The notes: generated by a model from the letters alone, not told the origin. Shown: positions 8,791 to 18,254, counted from the stretch's first letter. The stretch: DNA of 64,000 nt from Variovorax paradoxus (GCF_030815855.1 NZ_JAUSXG010000001.1:4650001-4714000), one strand, 5' to 3'. Program-made: numbers and translations.

Positions 8791-9018
8791 GACTCCGCGC
8801 CCGCCAGCGAAGCCAGACCAGTTGCGCCCGAATTGCGGATGCTGCTCCGACGCTCCAGACGCTCACGATCACGGTCTACGAAAGACGTGCGCAAGGAGAT
8901 CGCCGCCCGGCAAGTCCTGCGGTTCACCCTTCTGCCGTACACGGACGTAGCGCTCCGTCGCGACGAGAGCCTTTAGGAGCTTCGAAGATTCGCTTTCCGT
9001 CGCCGCACGAGTCTCCGC

Positions 9019-9684
9019 TCAATGCTTACCGCGTGCCTCGCCTGTGTTCGGGCAGTGCCCACCAGTTGCAACCCAGGCCTTCATCAGTTCACCGAACTCC
9101 TTCTGCGTGCCCGGCGGTGATGCAGGCCCAAAGTTCCAGCCCATGCCGATCACTTTGTCTTCGACGCTATGCTTAAGCATCTTGTCCGTATCGGACTTGC
9201 CGCGTCTATCCTTGAGCTGCGCGCATATCTGCGGCAGGGTCAGCCCTTGCCACGCCATTTTGGCCGGAGCCACACGCCAGCGAATGTCGTCGAAACTGCC
9301 ACCCGTAGGTCCACTTACCGACGAGTGGCAAGCGACGCAAGTCATCGCGTTGCCGGCACCCCAGCCACGCGCGCCGCGTACTACCAGCGGACGATGCAAC
9401 GTCATCTCATCCCGCTGCGTCGGGGAGTCGCCATTGGGATGGCAGTTCAAGCATCTCGGGTGCTGAAGCACCTTGCCGGCCTCAATGAAGAGGGCCGCCG
9501 AGCGCGCTCGGGGATCTTGAATGGCATCGAATTCCGAAACTGCCTTCAAAGGTACCCCCGATGGCGATTCGGCCGCCTTGCTCGACTGCGGCGGTCCCGA
9601 GGCGGCCTGGGCCAGCAGCAATCCGGACAATGTGGCCACTGTGCAGGCAGCGCGGCCAGCCGTCAACAAACGACACACAGCCAT
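9019..9684 (-). CDS. Di-haem cytochrome c, partner of the molybdenum hydroxylase
   Basis: This is a 221-aa secreted protein. Two haem sites are visible: CLNCH near residue 78 and CVACH near residue 116. The start at ATG 9684 is preceded by AAGGAG 6 nt upstream, inside the end of iorB. An N-terminal hydrophobic segment directs it to the periplasm. Its position as the last gene of the iorA-iorB unit suggests that it accepts electrons from the iron-sulfur subunit and passes them to the respiratory chain. Confidence 0.85.
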   Translation of the reverse strand: MAVCRLLTAGRAACTVATLSGLLLAQAASGPPQSSKAAESPSGVPLKAVSEFDAIQDPRARSAALFIEAGKVLQHPRCLNCHPNGDSPTQRDEMTLHRPLVVRGARGWGAGNAMTCVACHSSVSGPTGGSFDDIRWRVAPAKMAWQGLTLPQICAQLKDRRGKSDTDKMLKHSVEDKVIGMGWNFGPASPPGTQKEFGELMKAWVATGGHCPNTGEARGKH

Positions 9685-9686
9685 GG

Positions 9687-11948
9687 TCACACTCCTTGTA
9701 CGAAAGGCAGTCGTAACGGGCGCGGCTTCCCCAGCCGTGCCAGCGCATTGGCCACCGCGGGGGCGATCGGCGGCACGCCAGGCTCACCTACTCCGCTGGG
9801 CGGTGCGTCAGACCTGACTAGGCGCACGCTCACTGCGGGCATTTCGTGAATGCGCAGGGACCGGTAGTCGAAGAAGTTGCGCGAGATGCGGACACCCTTG
9901 TTGAATTTGATCTCGCCGTACATCGCCACGCCCAGCCCGAAGCCGATGCTGCCTTCCATCTGCTGACGGACGATGTCCGGATTGACGACCTGGCCGCAGT
10001 CCACCGTGCACCAGACCCGGTGCACGACCGGCTCGCCTCCCTTGCCCAGAGAAACCTCGGCGATCTGCGCGACGTAGGTGCCGAAACTCTTGACCACGGC
10101 CACACCCATCGCGCGGCCTTGCCGGGGCTGGCCGCCACGCCAGTCGGCCATCTCCGCGACCAATTGCGTCACCTGGCGCAGACGCGGTGCGTCTTTGCCG
10201 GCGAACAGCTTCAGCCGCGCGGCAACGGGGTCATCGCCGATCAGCTCGAAGCAGTGGTCGAAGAACGTCTCTGTCACGTAGCCCGTGTGCATGTTCGCCA
10301 CCGATCGAAGCGTGGCGACCGGAATCCTATTTGTGATCGGATGCAGCACGCAGCGCACGTTGGGCACGTCGTAGGGCAGATCCTCCATTCCTGCGGCCAT
10401 CAACTCCACTGCCACGGGAGTCACCTTGCCGCCAGGATCGGTGATCGGCAACGGCAGCGGCATCTGCGTCGACACATGCGCTTCGAGCGCCACGATCTTG
10501 CGGTTCTCGATCACGGCTTGCCAACGGTGCGCGACCATCGGGCGGTAGAAGCCACCCTGGATGTCGTCTTCGCGCGTCCACACCAGCTTGATAGGCCTAC
10601 CCGGGCCCATCGCCTTGCATACCTGCGCCAGCTCGCCCACCATGTCGCCCCCGGTGTCGATACGGCGGCCGAAGCTGCCGCCGGCCATCACCACCGTTTG
10701 ACTGACGGCCGATGGCGGAACGCCGAAGACCTTGCCGATCTCGATCAGATCCGTTGTCGGTTGCTGAGCGGCGAAGCGGCAGCGCACCGAATGGCCGTCC
10801 CATAGCATCCAGCCGTTGAGCGGCTCCATAGGCGCATGCGCCAAGTACGGAAATAGGACTTGCGCTTGCACGCGTTGGCCCGGGCCGGCAACCCGTGACG
10901 GGTCACCGCGTCTGCCTACATCCAAGCCTACATCGTCCAGCGCCCCGACGAATTCCGCGTAGAGCTCTTCGTTGCCCCGCGACTCCGCCTCGCTGTCGTC
11001 CCACGTGGCTTGCACCAGCCGGCGTGCCTTGATTGCGGGATAGGTGCTCTTGGCGTAGACCACAACGCCGCCGGGCACTTCCTTCACCTCGACGACGTCG
11101 CGTACCTCCCTGGCCTTTGCGGCGTCGAAGGATTTCAGCTTGCCGCCGAAGCGCGGCGAGCGCAGGAGCACAGCGACCAGCGGCTCGCCTTCGTCGATGT
11201 CTAGGCTGAATATGGCGCGGCCGCTGGTCTTGTCGTCGATATCCAGACGAGGCGTAGCGCCTTCGACACCGATCAGCCGAAACTGCGATGGAGACTTCAG
11301 CATCACGGTGGATGGCGGAGCAAGCTTGGCAGCGGCATCGACGAACTCGCCGAACCCGCTGCGCCTGCCGCTGGCCGCGTGCACTATTTGGCCACGCTCG
11401 GTGCGCAACGCTTGGGCTGGCACCGCCCACGCCGTCGCAGCCGCTTGTAGCAAAACTGCGCGGGCCTTGGCCCCGGCTTCGCGCATCAGCACGAAGCTAT
11501 TGGCGATCGAGCTTGAGCCGCCGGTGGCCTGCAGCGGCGATTCCGGTGAAGACAACATCGGATTGCTGAAATGCTCGATGTCAGCCGGCGCGAGCCAGAC
11601 TCTGACCTGCTGCCAATCGGCGTCGAGCTCTTCGGCGACCAGGGTTGCCAGGCCGGTGGCCACTCCTTGCCCCATCTCGAGGTGTTTGCATACCACGTGC
11701 ACCAGGCCGTCTCGGCCGATGCTTACGAACGCATTGGGCGTAAACCCCTTTGCAGTGAGCGCTGTCGGCGCGATGCCGGTAGAACCCGTACGGGCGGTGG
11801 CCGCCGCTGCGGCCCAGGCGCGGCGAGGCGCGGCGAGCGCGAAGGCCCCGACGAACAGGCCCATAAGGGCCAACATGTCGCGACGCGAAAGCTTACCGAT
11901 GCGCCGCGCATCATTGTTGCGGAGGACATCCGTGTCATCGAGCATCAT
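9687..11948 (-). CDS. iorB: Molybdopterin-binding xanthine dehydrogenase-family subunit (IorB-like)
   Basis: This 753-aa protein has the length of the single-chain IorB subunit of isoquinoline 1-oxidoreductase-type enzymes. A twin-arginine signal ([10 protein letters not shown], then a hydrophobic stretch to AWA) indicates folded export to the periplasm. Family motifs include [49 protein letters not shown] and the C-terminal [18 protein letters not shown] with the catalytic Glu. It starts in the stop of iorA (ATGA) and is followed by the di-haem cytochrome. The substrate could be an N-heterocycle or an aldehyde; the sequence does not decide. Confidence 0.85.
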   Translation of the reverse strand: MMLDDTDVLRNNDARRIGKLSRRDMLALMGLFVGAFALAAPRRAWAAAAATARTGSTGIAPTALTAKGFTPNAFVSIGRDGLVHVVCKHLEMGQGVATGLATLVAEELDADWQQVRVWLAPADIEHFSNPMLSSPESPLQATGGSSSIANSFVLMREAGAKARAVLLQAAATAWAVPAQALRTERGQIVHAASGRRSGFGEFVDAAAKLAPPSTVMLKSPSQFRLIGVEGATPRLDIDDKTSGRAIFSLDIDEGEPLVAVLLRSPRFGGKLKSFDAAKAREVRDVVEVKEVPGGVVVYAKSTYPAIKARRLVQATWDDSEAESRGNEELYAEFVGALDDVGLDVGRRGDPSRVAGPGQRVQAQVLFPYLAHAPMEPLNGWMLWDGHSVRCRFAAQQPTTDLIEIGKVFGVPPSAVSQTVVMAGGSFGRRIDTGGDMVGELAQVCKAMGPGRPIKLVWTREDDIQGGFYRPMVAHRWQAVIENRKIVALEAHVSTQMPLPLPITDPGGKVTPVAVELMAAGMEDLPYDVPNVRCVLHPITNRIPVATLRSVANMHTGYVTETFFDHCFELIGDDPVAARLKLFAGKDAPRLRQVTQLVAEMADWRGGQPRQGRAMGVAVVKSFGTYVAQIAEVSLGKGGEPVVHRVWCTVDCGQVVNPDIVRQQMEGSIGFGLGVAMYGEIKFNKGVRISRNFFDYRSLRIHEMPAVSVRLVRSDAPPSGVGEPGVPPIAPAVANALARLGKPRPLRLPFVQGV

Positions 11949-12421
11949 GCACTTCTCCTCTTGCTTTGCAGTGTCCGCGCGGCGTCATGCATCGCGGCGC
12001 GGATGCGGGTGTAGGTCGCGCAGCGGCAGATGTTGCCGGCCATCGCCAGGTCGATGTCTCGGTCGGTCGGCCGCCTGTTCTCCTTGAGTAGAGTCACGGC
12101 GCTTACAACCTGCCCGCTCTGGCAATAGCCGCACTGCGGCACGTTGTGGTTGATCCACGCCCGCCGCACCGCGGCCGCTTCGGGTCCTTCGAGCTGCTCG
12201 ATCGTCGTCACGGCCTTGTCGCCGACATTGGAAACTTGCACGGTGCATGAGCGCACTGCCCTGTCGCCAACGAGCACGGTGCAAGCGCCGCATTGCGCCA
12301 CCCCGCACCCGTACTTCGTCCCGGTCAACCGAAGTTGATCGCGCAAGACCCACAAAAGCGGCGTGTCGGCGTCGATATCGAATTGGTGGACGTTTCCGTT
12401 AACGCGCAAGGTGTAAGGCAA
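11945..12421 (-). CDS. iorA: [2Fe-2S] subunit of the molybdenum hydroxylase (IorA-like)
   Basis: The plant-type ferredoxin cluster motif [16 protein letters not shown] and the second cluster motif CGYCQSG with NICRCATY are both complete. I place the start at TTG 12421 (LPYTLRVNG) because GAGGAG lies 6 nt upstream and the resulting 158 aa fits the usual ~152 aa. An ATG at 12484 would add a non-homologous 21-residue leader. The protein lacks its own signal and is presumably carried out with IorB. It is the first gene of the three-gene unit. Confidence 0.88.
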   Translation of the reverse strand: MPYTLRVNGNVHQFDIDADTPLLWVLRDQLRLTGTKYGCGVAQCGACTVLVGDRAVRSCTVQVSNVGDKAVTTIEQLEGPEAAAVRRAWINHNVPQCGYCQSGQVVSAVTLLKENRRPTDRDIDLAMAGNICRCATYTRIRAAMHDAARTLQSKRRSA

Positions 12422-12484
12422 GTCACTCTCCTCGTAATCATTGGATGCGCAGCCCCGGATTGAGGCAGGGGCATGTGATGACAA

Positions 12485-13007
12485 ATGTCCATCGCACGGC
12501 CGTGTGACGCATCACCCCTTGGGACGACCTCGTTGCTGGTCTTCGGGTCTAGACCACGCCTGTTCTCACCAACTTCCTTTGGCGGGCGCCACCGCTAGGC
12601 TCCGAACTCGTGCTAGCTGTGGTGCTCGGCGTAGGGTGAGCGGGCGAGGCCCCTTCAAGATCAAGGGCATCGGCGCCCGACAGCAAGCGGCGTCGACGCG
12701 ATCAGCTCGCCCTAGAGGTCGCGACGTATGCCACGCCAGCCCGAGCCGTACACCAAGCCGACGCAGGCCATGTCCGTACACCGATTGCCGGTCTGGACAA
12801 CGGCGGCGTTGAGGGTGTCGGGCCAGGAACAGCTGGCGGTCTAAGCACAGCGTGGCGGCAATGAGGGCAGCTAGAACGCTGCTGATCGATGCAGTCACGT
12901 TCCGGGAAGCCGTCCCCTGGGTCTGCACACCTCGATGGCGCCCGAGCTTAATGACCGAAGATTCGCCGTTGGTTCGGATCGAGGATTCCTGCCTGGCGCC
13001 GGAGCCG
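12485..13007. other. Decayed region, no recognisable gene
   Basis: Frames on both strands are high-GC shadows rich in Arg, Ala and Pro with no family motif. A fragment such as NAAVVQTGNRCTDMACVG on the minus strand could be leftover coding sequence, but I cannot assign it. Confidence 0.4.
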
Positions 13008-13283
13008 TCACCCGGCTGCGACGAAGCGGTCCGCCAAGGCCGCTTCGTAGACGGCACCACCGTCCCGGCCAACGATGTCGAACGGCAAGGCACCTTGGAG
13101 CCAGTCATTCGGTTGAGCAAACCAGAACGCCAGCTCCCAGTCGTCGAACACGTCCGACAGATGCGCGAGCACGCTAGCCACGCTCGGCCGTACGACGAGG
13201 CCGGCCGGGGCAAACTGGAACATCGGTATGAGCAACTGGGAGCGCCACTCCAGCCTCAGGATCGTTCTCCGGACGATGCCCCG
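13008..13283 (-). pseudogene. Small DUF2384/MbcA-ParS-like protein, N-terminally truncated
   Basis: The minus frame reads LRLEWRSQLLIPMFQFAPAG, then VFDDWELAFWFAQPNDWLQG and PFDIVGRDGGAVYEAALADR to a stop. The WxxxPNxWLxGxxPxDxxxxD pattern is that of the ParS/MbcA toxin-binding domain (DUF2384). The frame is open back to about 13283 with no good start, so the N-terminal part is missing. A TTG at 13235 would give 75 aa. It may be a relic antitoxin or regulator. Confidence 0.45.
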
Positions 13284-13936
13284 CCGGTCAATGAGCGGCG
13301 CTGTTCATGGTTTCTGCACTCTGCGCGCTGTGGGCAGCGCCCGGCGGTTCGTCTCGCGGCTCGCGGCTCGCGGCAGTGACCCTGCAGAAGCGCCTATAGC
13401 ATGGGGCTGCTGAACGGTCTCGGAACAGCGGCGGCTTGCAAGGCTCCCGCGGTCGCCGACAACGTGTTGCAGGCTAGGCCCACCGACGTCGTCGGAGCGC
13501 TAACCGGTAAATCCAGTTGCAATGTGCTCTGCATCACGTGGAGCCGTACGGCCTGGCTGCGGAATTTCATTTCGGCGTTTCGGCGACCCTGGCGCCACCA
13601 CACAGCGGGCGACTGCGGCAACCTGACGCACTCCTCGCCCATGGTCCCAGCCGAACGGTGGCCTCAAGGTGCGCGGACGCAGCCCTGTCGACGGCCCCCG
13701 CGAAGACTGAGAAACTGCGCCGCATGGCTTAAAAACTTAAAACATTGAGCTATGTGCACTAATCGCGCCTCACGACAGCAAGGTAAGTCACTTACCTTGT
13801 GGCCGTGCGAGTGGTGGAGGCTTGGCCACTTGGGTCTAGTGCCTTAGTTGCTAAGTCTCGCGTTTGCTGCTGCGCCAATCGGGAGGCCTTCGCGTTTCTC
13901 TTGATTCGCTTAGGAAACAGGCAAGGTGGTTCCTAA
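13284..13936. other. Non-coding or decayed stretch before the IS5 element
   Basis: I see no supportable gene. The only ordered feature is the 21-bp perfect palindrome at 13779-13799, listed separately. The right end is the CTAA target of the IS5-family insertion. Confidence 0.45.
13779..13799. promoter_or_regulatory. Perfect palindrome, operator-like (TetR-type)
   Basis: The arms CAAGGTAAGT and ACTTACCTTG flank a single C. The AAGTnACTT core and the length are typical of TetR/AcrR-family operators. No TetR gene lies near it, and the sequence on each side is decayed or IS. It is therefore probably an orphan operator left after gene loss. Confidence 0.5.
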
Positions 13937-15092
13937 GGAAGGTCTGAACAACGCAGAAACGGCAGCCGTCTGAGGTCGTTCGATTTGAGATCGTTCACCG
14001 GATCCATGATCGAAGGCGCGTCAGCGTGAGGTCTCGGCCGTGTTTGCGGCCCTCAGGCCACCTTCGGACGGACTGCTCCCATGAGTTGTCGTCGCGCCAT
14101 CCACAGGTTGGACAGCGCGAACAGGGTCAACAGATGCGCGGTGTTCTTTTGCAGGCCACGAAAACGCACCTTCATCAAGCCGAACTGGCGCTTGATCACG
14201 CGAAACGGGTGCTCCACCTTCGCGCGCACGCTGGCCTTGCGATGCTCGTGCTTCTGCAATCGCGCCTTCGCACGCCCCTCGGGCAACTTGGCGATGTCGC
14301 TCGGCCGGGCAGCGATGTGCCACTGCAAGTTGTCGCGCTGCACACGCGTTTGCGCGCCCCGGTAGCCGGAGTCGGCCCAGACCTGTTCTTCCTTGCCGTG
14401 AAGGAGATCGGCAACCTGTTCGACATCTGCTTCATTGGCCGATGTGGTCGCCACCGAGTGGACCAGGCCGCTGTCGGCGTCCACGCCGATGTGCGCCTTC
14501 ATGCCGAAGTGCCACTGGTTGCCCTTCTTGGTCTGGTGCATCTCCGGGTCGCGCTCGCCCTCGGTGTTCTTCGTGGAACTGGGTGCCGCGATGATCGTCG
14601 CGTCGACGATGCTGCCTCGCTTGAGCAGCAGCCCCTTGCGCGACAAGTGCGCATTGACCTGCTTGAAGATGTCCTCGGCCAAGTCCGACTCCTCGAGCAT
14701 GTGGCGGAAGTTCAGGATCGTCGTCTCGTCGGGGATCGGCTCGCCCAGAGTCAATCCGGCGAAGTTGCGAAGCGAGGCAATCTCATACAGCGCTTCTTCC
14801 ATCGCCGGGTCGGACAGCGCAAACCAGTTCTGCATCAGGTGCACGCGCAGCATCGCCTCCAGCGGGTACGGCCTGCGGCCTCGGCCGGCCACTGGGTAGT
14901 GCGGCTCGATGACCTTCAGCAGCGCCTTCCAGGGCACCACCTGCTCCATCTCTTCGAGGAAGACCTCGCGCCGCGTCTTCTTGCGCTTGCCCGCGTACTC
15001 CGCGTCCGAGAAGCTGATCTGGCTCATCACTGCTGTTCCTTTGAACGAATCAACGTCTCAGGGGATGATCGGTGGACTTGTTCAGACCTTCC
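13937..15092 (-). mobile_element. Intact IS5-family insertion sequence
   Basis: The terminal inverted repeats are GGAAGGTCTGAACAA (13937-13951) and its exact complement at 15078-15092. They are flanked by identical CTAA at 13933-13936 and 15093-15096, the 4-bp YTAR-type duplication typical of IS5 elements. The element is 1,156 bp and carries one complete transposase gene. Perfect ends and target duplication suggest recent movement. It inserted about 10 bp downstream of the AraC gene. Confidence 0.95.
14053..15027 (-). CDS. IS5-family DDE transposase
   Basis: This 324-aa protein contains the N-terminal helix region (PLEAMLRVHLMQNWFALSDP, then AMEEALYEIASLRNFAGL) and the catalytic triad: Asp in SIVDATIIAAPSS, Asp in WADSGYRGA and Glu in KVEHPFRVIKRQFG. 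All three are intact and the frame is unbroken, so it should be functional. ATG 15027 is preferred over the GTG one codon earlier. It is the only gene of the element. Confidence 0.95.
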   Translation of the reverse strand: MSQISFSDAEYAGKRKKTRREVFLEEMEQVVPWKALLKVIEPHYPVAGRGRRPYPLEAMLRVHLMQNWFALSDPAMEEALYEIASLRNFAGLTLGEPIPDETTILNFRHMLEESDLAEDIFKQVNAHLSRKGLLLKRGSIVDATIIAAPSSTKNTEGERDPEMHQTKKGNQWHFGMKAHIGVDADSGLVHSVATTSANEADVEQVADLLHGKEEQVWADSGYRGAQTRVQRDNLQWHIAARPSDIAKLPEGRAKARLQKHEHRKASVRAKVEHPFRVIKRQFGLMKVRFRGLQKNTAHLLTLFALSNLWMARRQLMGAVRPKVA

Positions 15093-15106
15093 CTAAAGCA
15101 GGGTCT

Positions 15107-16012
15107 TTATGAAACGCGGGCCTTACGCCATGCAGATGGGGTTGCCCCTGTAAGCTTTCTGAAGGTGCGCCCGAAGTGCACGGCGTCTGCGAAACCGGTT
15201 GCTTCCGCTACATCATCGAGGGATATGTTGGCTGATAGCAGGAGCGCTTGCGCTCGCTCGATTCGCGCTTGCAACTGCCATTGGTAGGGCGCTAAACCAG
15301 TTGCTGCCTTGAATGCGCGGTTGTAGTAAGAGGGCGAAAGTCCCGCAAGCGATGCTAGCGTGTTCAGGTCAACGCGAAGCGGCAGATTAGCCTCAAGAAA
15401 ACTCACTGCGTTCCTGAGCTGCATTGGTGACAGTCTCGGTGTTCGCTTTGTCTCGAGATCTGCTCGCCCGAACATCCGAATTGCCAATGCTGCTATGAGT
15501 GCGTCGCCGTACAACTGAACGGAAGGATCCGGATCGTCAACGACGTCCGCGAGTAGCTTCATCATCGTAGCAATATGGTCATCAGAGAACCGCAAAAGAG
15601 GAACGTCTCCAGTATTTCGCACTTTCTCCAGGTGGCATGCTTCACGTAGCGTTGCGGAATTGAAGCACATCCTAACGTCTCGTGCGTACCGAATGTCGCC
15701 GCTATATCCCCAGATTGTCATTCCTGCTGGGACAAAATTCACCTGCCGCGGCTTGTAGTGAACGCGACATGGGATATCTCGATTCAATCGTGGTTCTGAT
15801 CGATATGCTCCGACCTCTTCTAGTATTAACCCAATACGGGATTCGTCCTCGAATGGAACTTCATACATTACCCGACCAGCACAGGTAAACTGTGCGTGGA
15901 TGACCGTCACGCCCGACCATACGCGTGTCGAGCTATTTAGGTTGAGCACGTTCTCCGGCAAGTCGACAGAGGTTTGCATTGCTGAATGCTCATTCTTGGA
16001 TATAGCGTCCAC
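15107..16012 (-). CDS. AraC-family transcriptional regulator
   Basis: This 301-aa protein has an unclassified N-terminal sensor half and a C-terminal double helix-turn-helix: NLPLRVDLNTLASLAGLSPS, then YYNRAFKAATGLAP, and ISLDDVAEATGFADAVHFGR, then TFRKLTGATPSAW. The IS5 copy begins 15 bp past its stop and does not interrupt it. Upstream genes on the same strand are a RidA-family gene and a CGNR regulator. The regulated target is not evident. Confidence 0.88.
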   Translation of the reverse strand: MDAISKNEHSAMQTSVDLPENVLNLNSSTRVWSGVTVIHAQFTCAGRVMYEVPFEDESRIGLILEEVGAYRSEPRLNRDIPCRVHYKPRQVNFVPAGMTIWGYSGDIRYARDVRMCFNSATLREACHLEKVRNTGDVPLLRFSDDHIATMMKLLADVVDDPDPSVQLYGDALIAALAIRMFGRADLETKRTPRLSPMQLRNAVSFLEANLPLRVDLNTLASLAGLSPSYYNRAFKAATGLAPYQWQLQARIERAQALLLSANISLDDVAEATGFADAVHFGRTFRKLTGATPSAWRKARVS

Positions 16013-16164
16013 TCCCCAGCAAAGGGAGCAGCGCCATATTCCTCTATAAGATTAGATGAAGTCGACGATGCGTTCAAAGTTTCTCTAAGCTAGACGGTAC
16101 GCCTGCTTATAGCCACCGCAACGCTCCTCGGCCATGGACATCGCGCAGACACCCTCGGAATAGA

Positions 16165-16584
16165 TCAATGAACTATTGCAGTGACGCGAATTTCGAAGCG
16201 CATCGTCGGAAGCCCAAGTGCAGCGACGCCCACTTGGGTCCATATCGGTGCATGGTTCGGCATGTACTGCCGGTATAGCTTCACTATCGTTTCGTTCACG
16301 ATCGGTGGAAAACCGCCGACGTGATACGTGTTCACGTGGACGACGTGCGACCAAGTTGCACCTGCCGTTCGTAGCACGAGCTCAACATTCCGGAACGCTG
16401 CAGCAATTTCATCCTCGATCTGTTCCGGAATTTGGAGTGAGTCATTCCAGCCACCTTGCCCGGACGTCTCAACTCGATTGTCGATCTTGACCGCGCTAGA
16501 AAAGTGGAGCTCCGTACGGAAAAATTCACCAGCGCCGGGCGCGACAAAAAACTCAGGCTTGCTCATGTTCATGTTCATGTTCAT
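16165..16584 (-). CDS. RidA-family protein with ATGAAC-repeat start
   Basis: This 139-aa protein contains VETSGQGGWNDSLQIPEQIE, AAFRNVELVLRTAGATWSHV and HAPIWTQVGVAALGLPTMRF. The usual active-site Arg of the PAR-[ST] motif is not present (HAPIW), so deaminase activity is doubtful. The coding start lies in three ATGAAC units followed by ATGAGC, giving MNMNMNMSKP with four in-frame ATG codons 6 nt apart. Any of them could be used. It lies between the AraC and CGNR regulator genes. Confidence 0.85.
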   Translation of the reverse strand: MNMNMNMSKPEFFVAPGAGEFFRTELHFSSAVKIDNRVETSGQGGWNDSLQIPEQIEDEIAAAFRNVELVLRTAGATWSHVVHVNTYHVGGFPPIVNETIVKLYRQYMPNHAPIWTQVGVAALGLPTMRFEIRVTAIVH

Positions 16585-16638
16585 GTTCCAAATTCAATGT
16601 TTATTCGGTCAAGCTTCTCAAAGCGAATCGTGGGCGTT

Positions 16639-17223
16639 CTACTCTCCCAATTTCTTCCTTTCACGGAAGGCTGCAACCTTCATCCGATTTCCGCAGAGGG
16701 CCATGCTGCACCAACGACGGCGGTGCGACTTTGTTTGGTCATGAAAGATGAGCGTGCAGTCAGGAGCCTGGCACTGCTTTACTCGGTCTAAAGAAGAACT
16801 AACAAGTAGGTCGACTATGGCCTGTGCGATCGGGTACAGCAGACCGGCAGCCCCGTTGTCTCGACGTTTTGACAGCACCTCAAAAGTCTCCCTTTTGCTG
16901 TTCCATGCCAGTTCGTGCAAACCACTCCCCCTCTCGAGCACATGGTTCACAACTCGCGTGTCGCCGTATTCCCTGGCCTTCGCCGCAGAAACTAGCGCTC
17001 TCGCGCTTTCGCGGAGGACCAGCGTAAGACTCAGTAACCCAGGTGGCACTTCGCCGAAGTCATTTGGAAGCTCGCCAACCTGCTTCAGCCATCGCACTAC
17101 ACTCGCATCGTCCACAAAGCATTCACGTTTCGCTGAGCCCGTCCCATAGCGGGTGTTGAGGAAGTTAAGTGCAAGGTGATCGCCGATAAGCGGGGGTTCG
17201 TCCGACTGCAAAGTACTGTGCAT
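16639..17223 (-). CDS. CGNR zinc-finger (ABATE-domain) regulator
   Basis: This protein of about 194 aa has an N-terminal ABATE domain (GDHLALNFLNTRYG) and a C-terminal CGNR zinc finger: CQAPDCTLIFHD, then RRRWCSMALCGNRMKVAAFR. The four Cys are present. Members are presumed stress- or metabolite-responsive DNA-binding proteins. I place the start at ATG 17223 (MHSTL); an ATG at 17247 is also open. It is divergent from the hydrolase gene at 17316 across a region with repeated TGTAACCT sites, so it probably regulates that gene and itself. Confidence 0.85.
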   Translation of the reverse strand: MHSTLQSDEPPLIGDHLALNFLNTRYGTGSAKRECFVDDASVVRWLKQVGELPNDFGEVPPGLLSLTLVLRESARALVSAAKAREYGDTRVVNHVLERGSGLHELAWNSKRETFEVLSKRRDNGAAGLLYPIAQAIVDLLVSSSLDRVKQCQAPDCTLIFHDQTKSHRRRWCSMALCGNRMKVAAFRERKKLGE

Positions 17224-17231
17224 TGATGGAA

Positions 17232-17304
17232 TGTAACCTCTAAACACGCCATTGACAAGTTACGACTCCCAGTGTAACCTTTGAAATTAATTATCTAGGT
17301 TACA
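17232..17304. promoter_or_regulatory. Divergent promoter region with TGTAACCT operator repeats
   Basis: TGTAACCT occurs at 17232-17239 and 17273-17280, and its exact complement AGGTTACA at 17297-17304. A related AAGTTAC is near 17257. The last two form an inverted repeat with a 16-bp spacer immediately upstream of the hydrolase start. These sites lie between the CGNR regulator and the hydrolase and are likely operators of that regulator (inference). Confidence 0.55.
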
Positions 17305-17315
17305 AGGTACTACTC

Positions 17316-18254
17316 ATGTCCTCCGACTCTTCCGTGGTGACAACTGGGGAGCTAGCTGCTGCTGTCTCATCCGGTACTGTCAATGCTCGCGATCTCCAAG
17401 TCCGCCACCGCTTCGAAGAAGTGGGTGACGTGAGGGTGTTCTACCGAGAGGCAGGGGACCCGAGCTCGCCAAAGATCCTTCTTCTGCACGGCTACGCAGC
17501 CTCATCGTTCATGTACCGCGGGCTGATTCCGCTACTTGCAGACAAGTATCACGTGATCGCCCCTGACCTTCCCGGCTTCGGGTTCACAGAGGCACCTGCC
17601 CGTGGCTCGTACTCATATACCTTTGACCAGCTCGCAAAAACCATTAATCAATTCACCGAGCAACTGAAGCTTGATCGCTATGCCATGCAAGTGTTTGACT
17701 ACGGCGCCCCGGTCGGATGGAGGCTCGCTGTAGCCCACCCGTCACGTATTACAGCGATCATTTCTCAGAACGGCAATGCTTATGCGGAAGGGCTTGGTAA
17801 TGGCTGGGCTCCGATTCAGAAGTACTGGAAGGAACCTACGCGGGAAAACCGCGAATCCTTGCACGAATTCCCAACGCCGTCTTCGATCAAGTGGCAGTAC
17901 CTGGAAGGTGTGCCTGATCCGAGCCTCGTGCCGCCCGATGCCATCGCCCTCGAAAGCTATCTGGTGTCGCGTGCCGGTAACGCGGACGTGCAGTTAGATC
18001 TGCTGCTCGACTACAGGACCAACGTCGCGAAGTATCCTGAGTTCCAAGCCTACTTCCGCGAGCATCAGCCACCGCTGTTGGCTGTTTGGGGGAAGAACGA
18101 CCCCTTCTTCCTCCCAGCGGGTGCCGCTGCATGGAAGCGCGACATCCCTGGAGCTGACATCCGGTTTTACGACACTGGACACTTGGCACTTGAGACCCAT
18201 GGCGCCGAGATTGGAGCGGTTATCCGGGCGTTTCTCGACGCGCACGTAAAGTGA
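17316..18254 (+). CDS. Alpha/beta hydrolase with Asp nucleophile (epoxide hydrolase/dehalogenase-like)
   Basis: This 312-aa protein has HGYAASSFMYRGL near residue 58, the nucleophile elbow VFDYGAPVG with Asp128 instead of Ser, and a C-terminal DTGHLALETH carrying the catalytic His. An Asp nucleophile is characteristic of haloalkane dehalogenases and epoxide hydrolases. Residues 1-30 form an extra N-terminal segment without homology. It is divergently transcribed from the CGNR regulator and probably under its control. Confidence 0.85.
   Translation: MSSDSSVVTTGELAAAVSSGTVNARDLQVRHRFEEVGDVRVFYREAGDPSSPKILLLHGYAASSFMYRGLIPLLADKYHVIAPDLPGFGFTEAPARGSYSYTFDQLAKTINQFTEQLKLDRYAMQVFDYGAPVGWRLAVAHPSRITAIISQNGNAYAEGLGNGWAPIQKYWKEPTRENRESLHEFPTPSSIKWQYLEGVPDPSLVPPDAIALESYLVSRAGNADVQLDLLLDYRTNVAKYPEFQAYFREHQPPLLAVWGKNDPFFLPAGAAAWKRDIPGADIRFYDTGHLALETHGAEIGAVIRAFLDAHVK

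Noticed and set aside
12566-13213. A 215-codon minus-strand frame
   Set aside because: Composition is Arg/Ser-rich without motifs, and it overlaps in another frame the better-supported DUF2384-like fragment.
14026-15096. A 356-codon plus-strand frame across the IS5 transposase
   Set aside because: It covers nearly the whole IS on the wrong strand, while the minus frame has the complete DDE triad.
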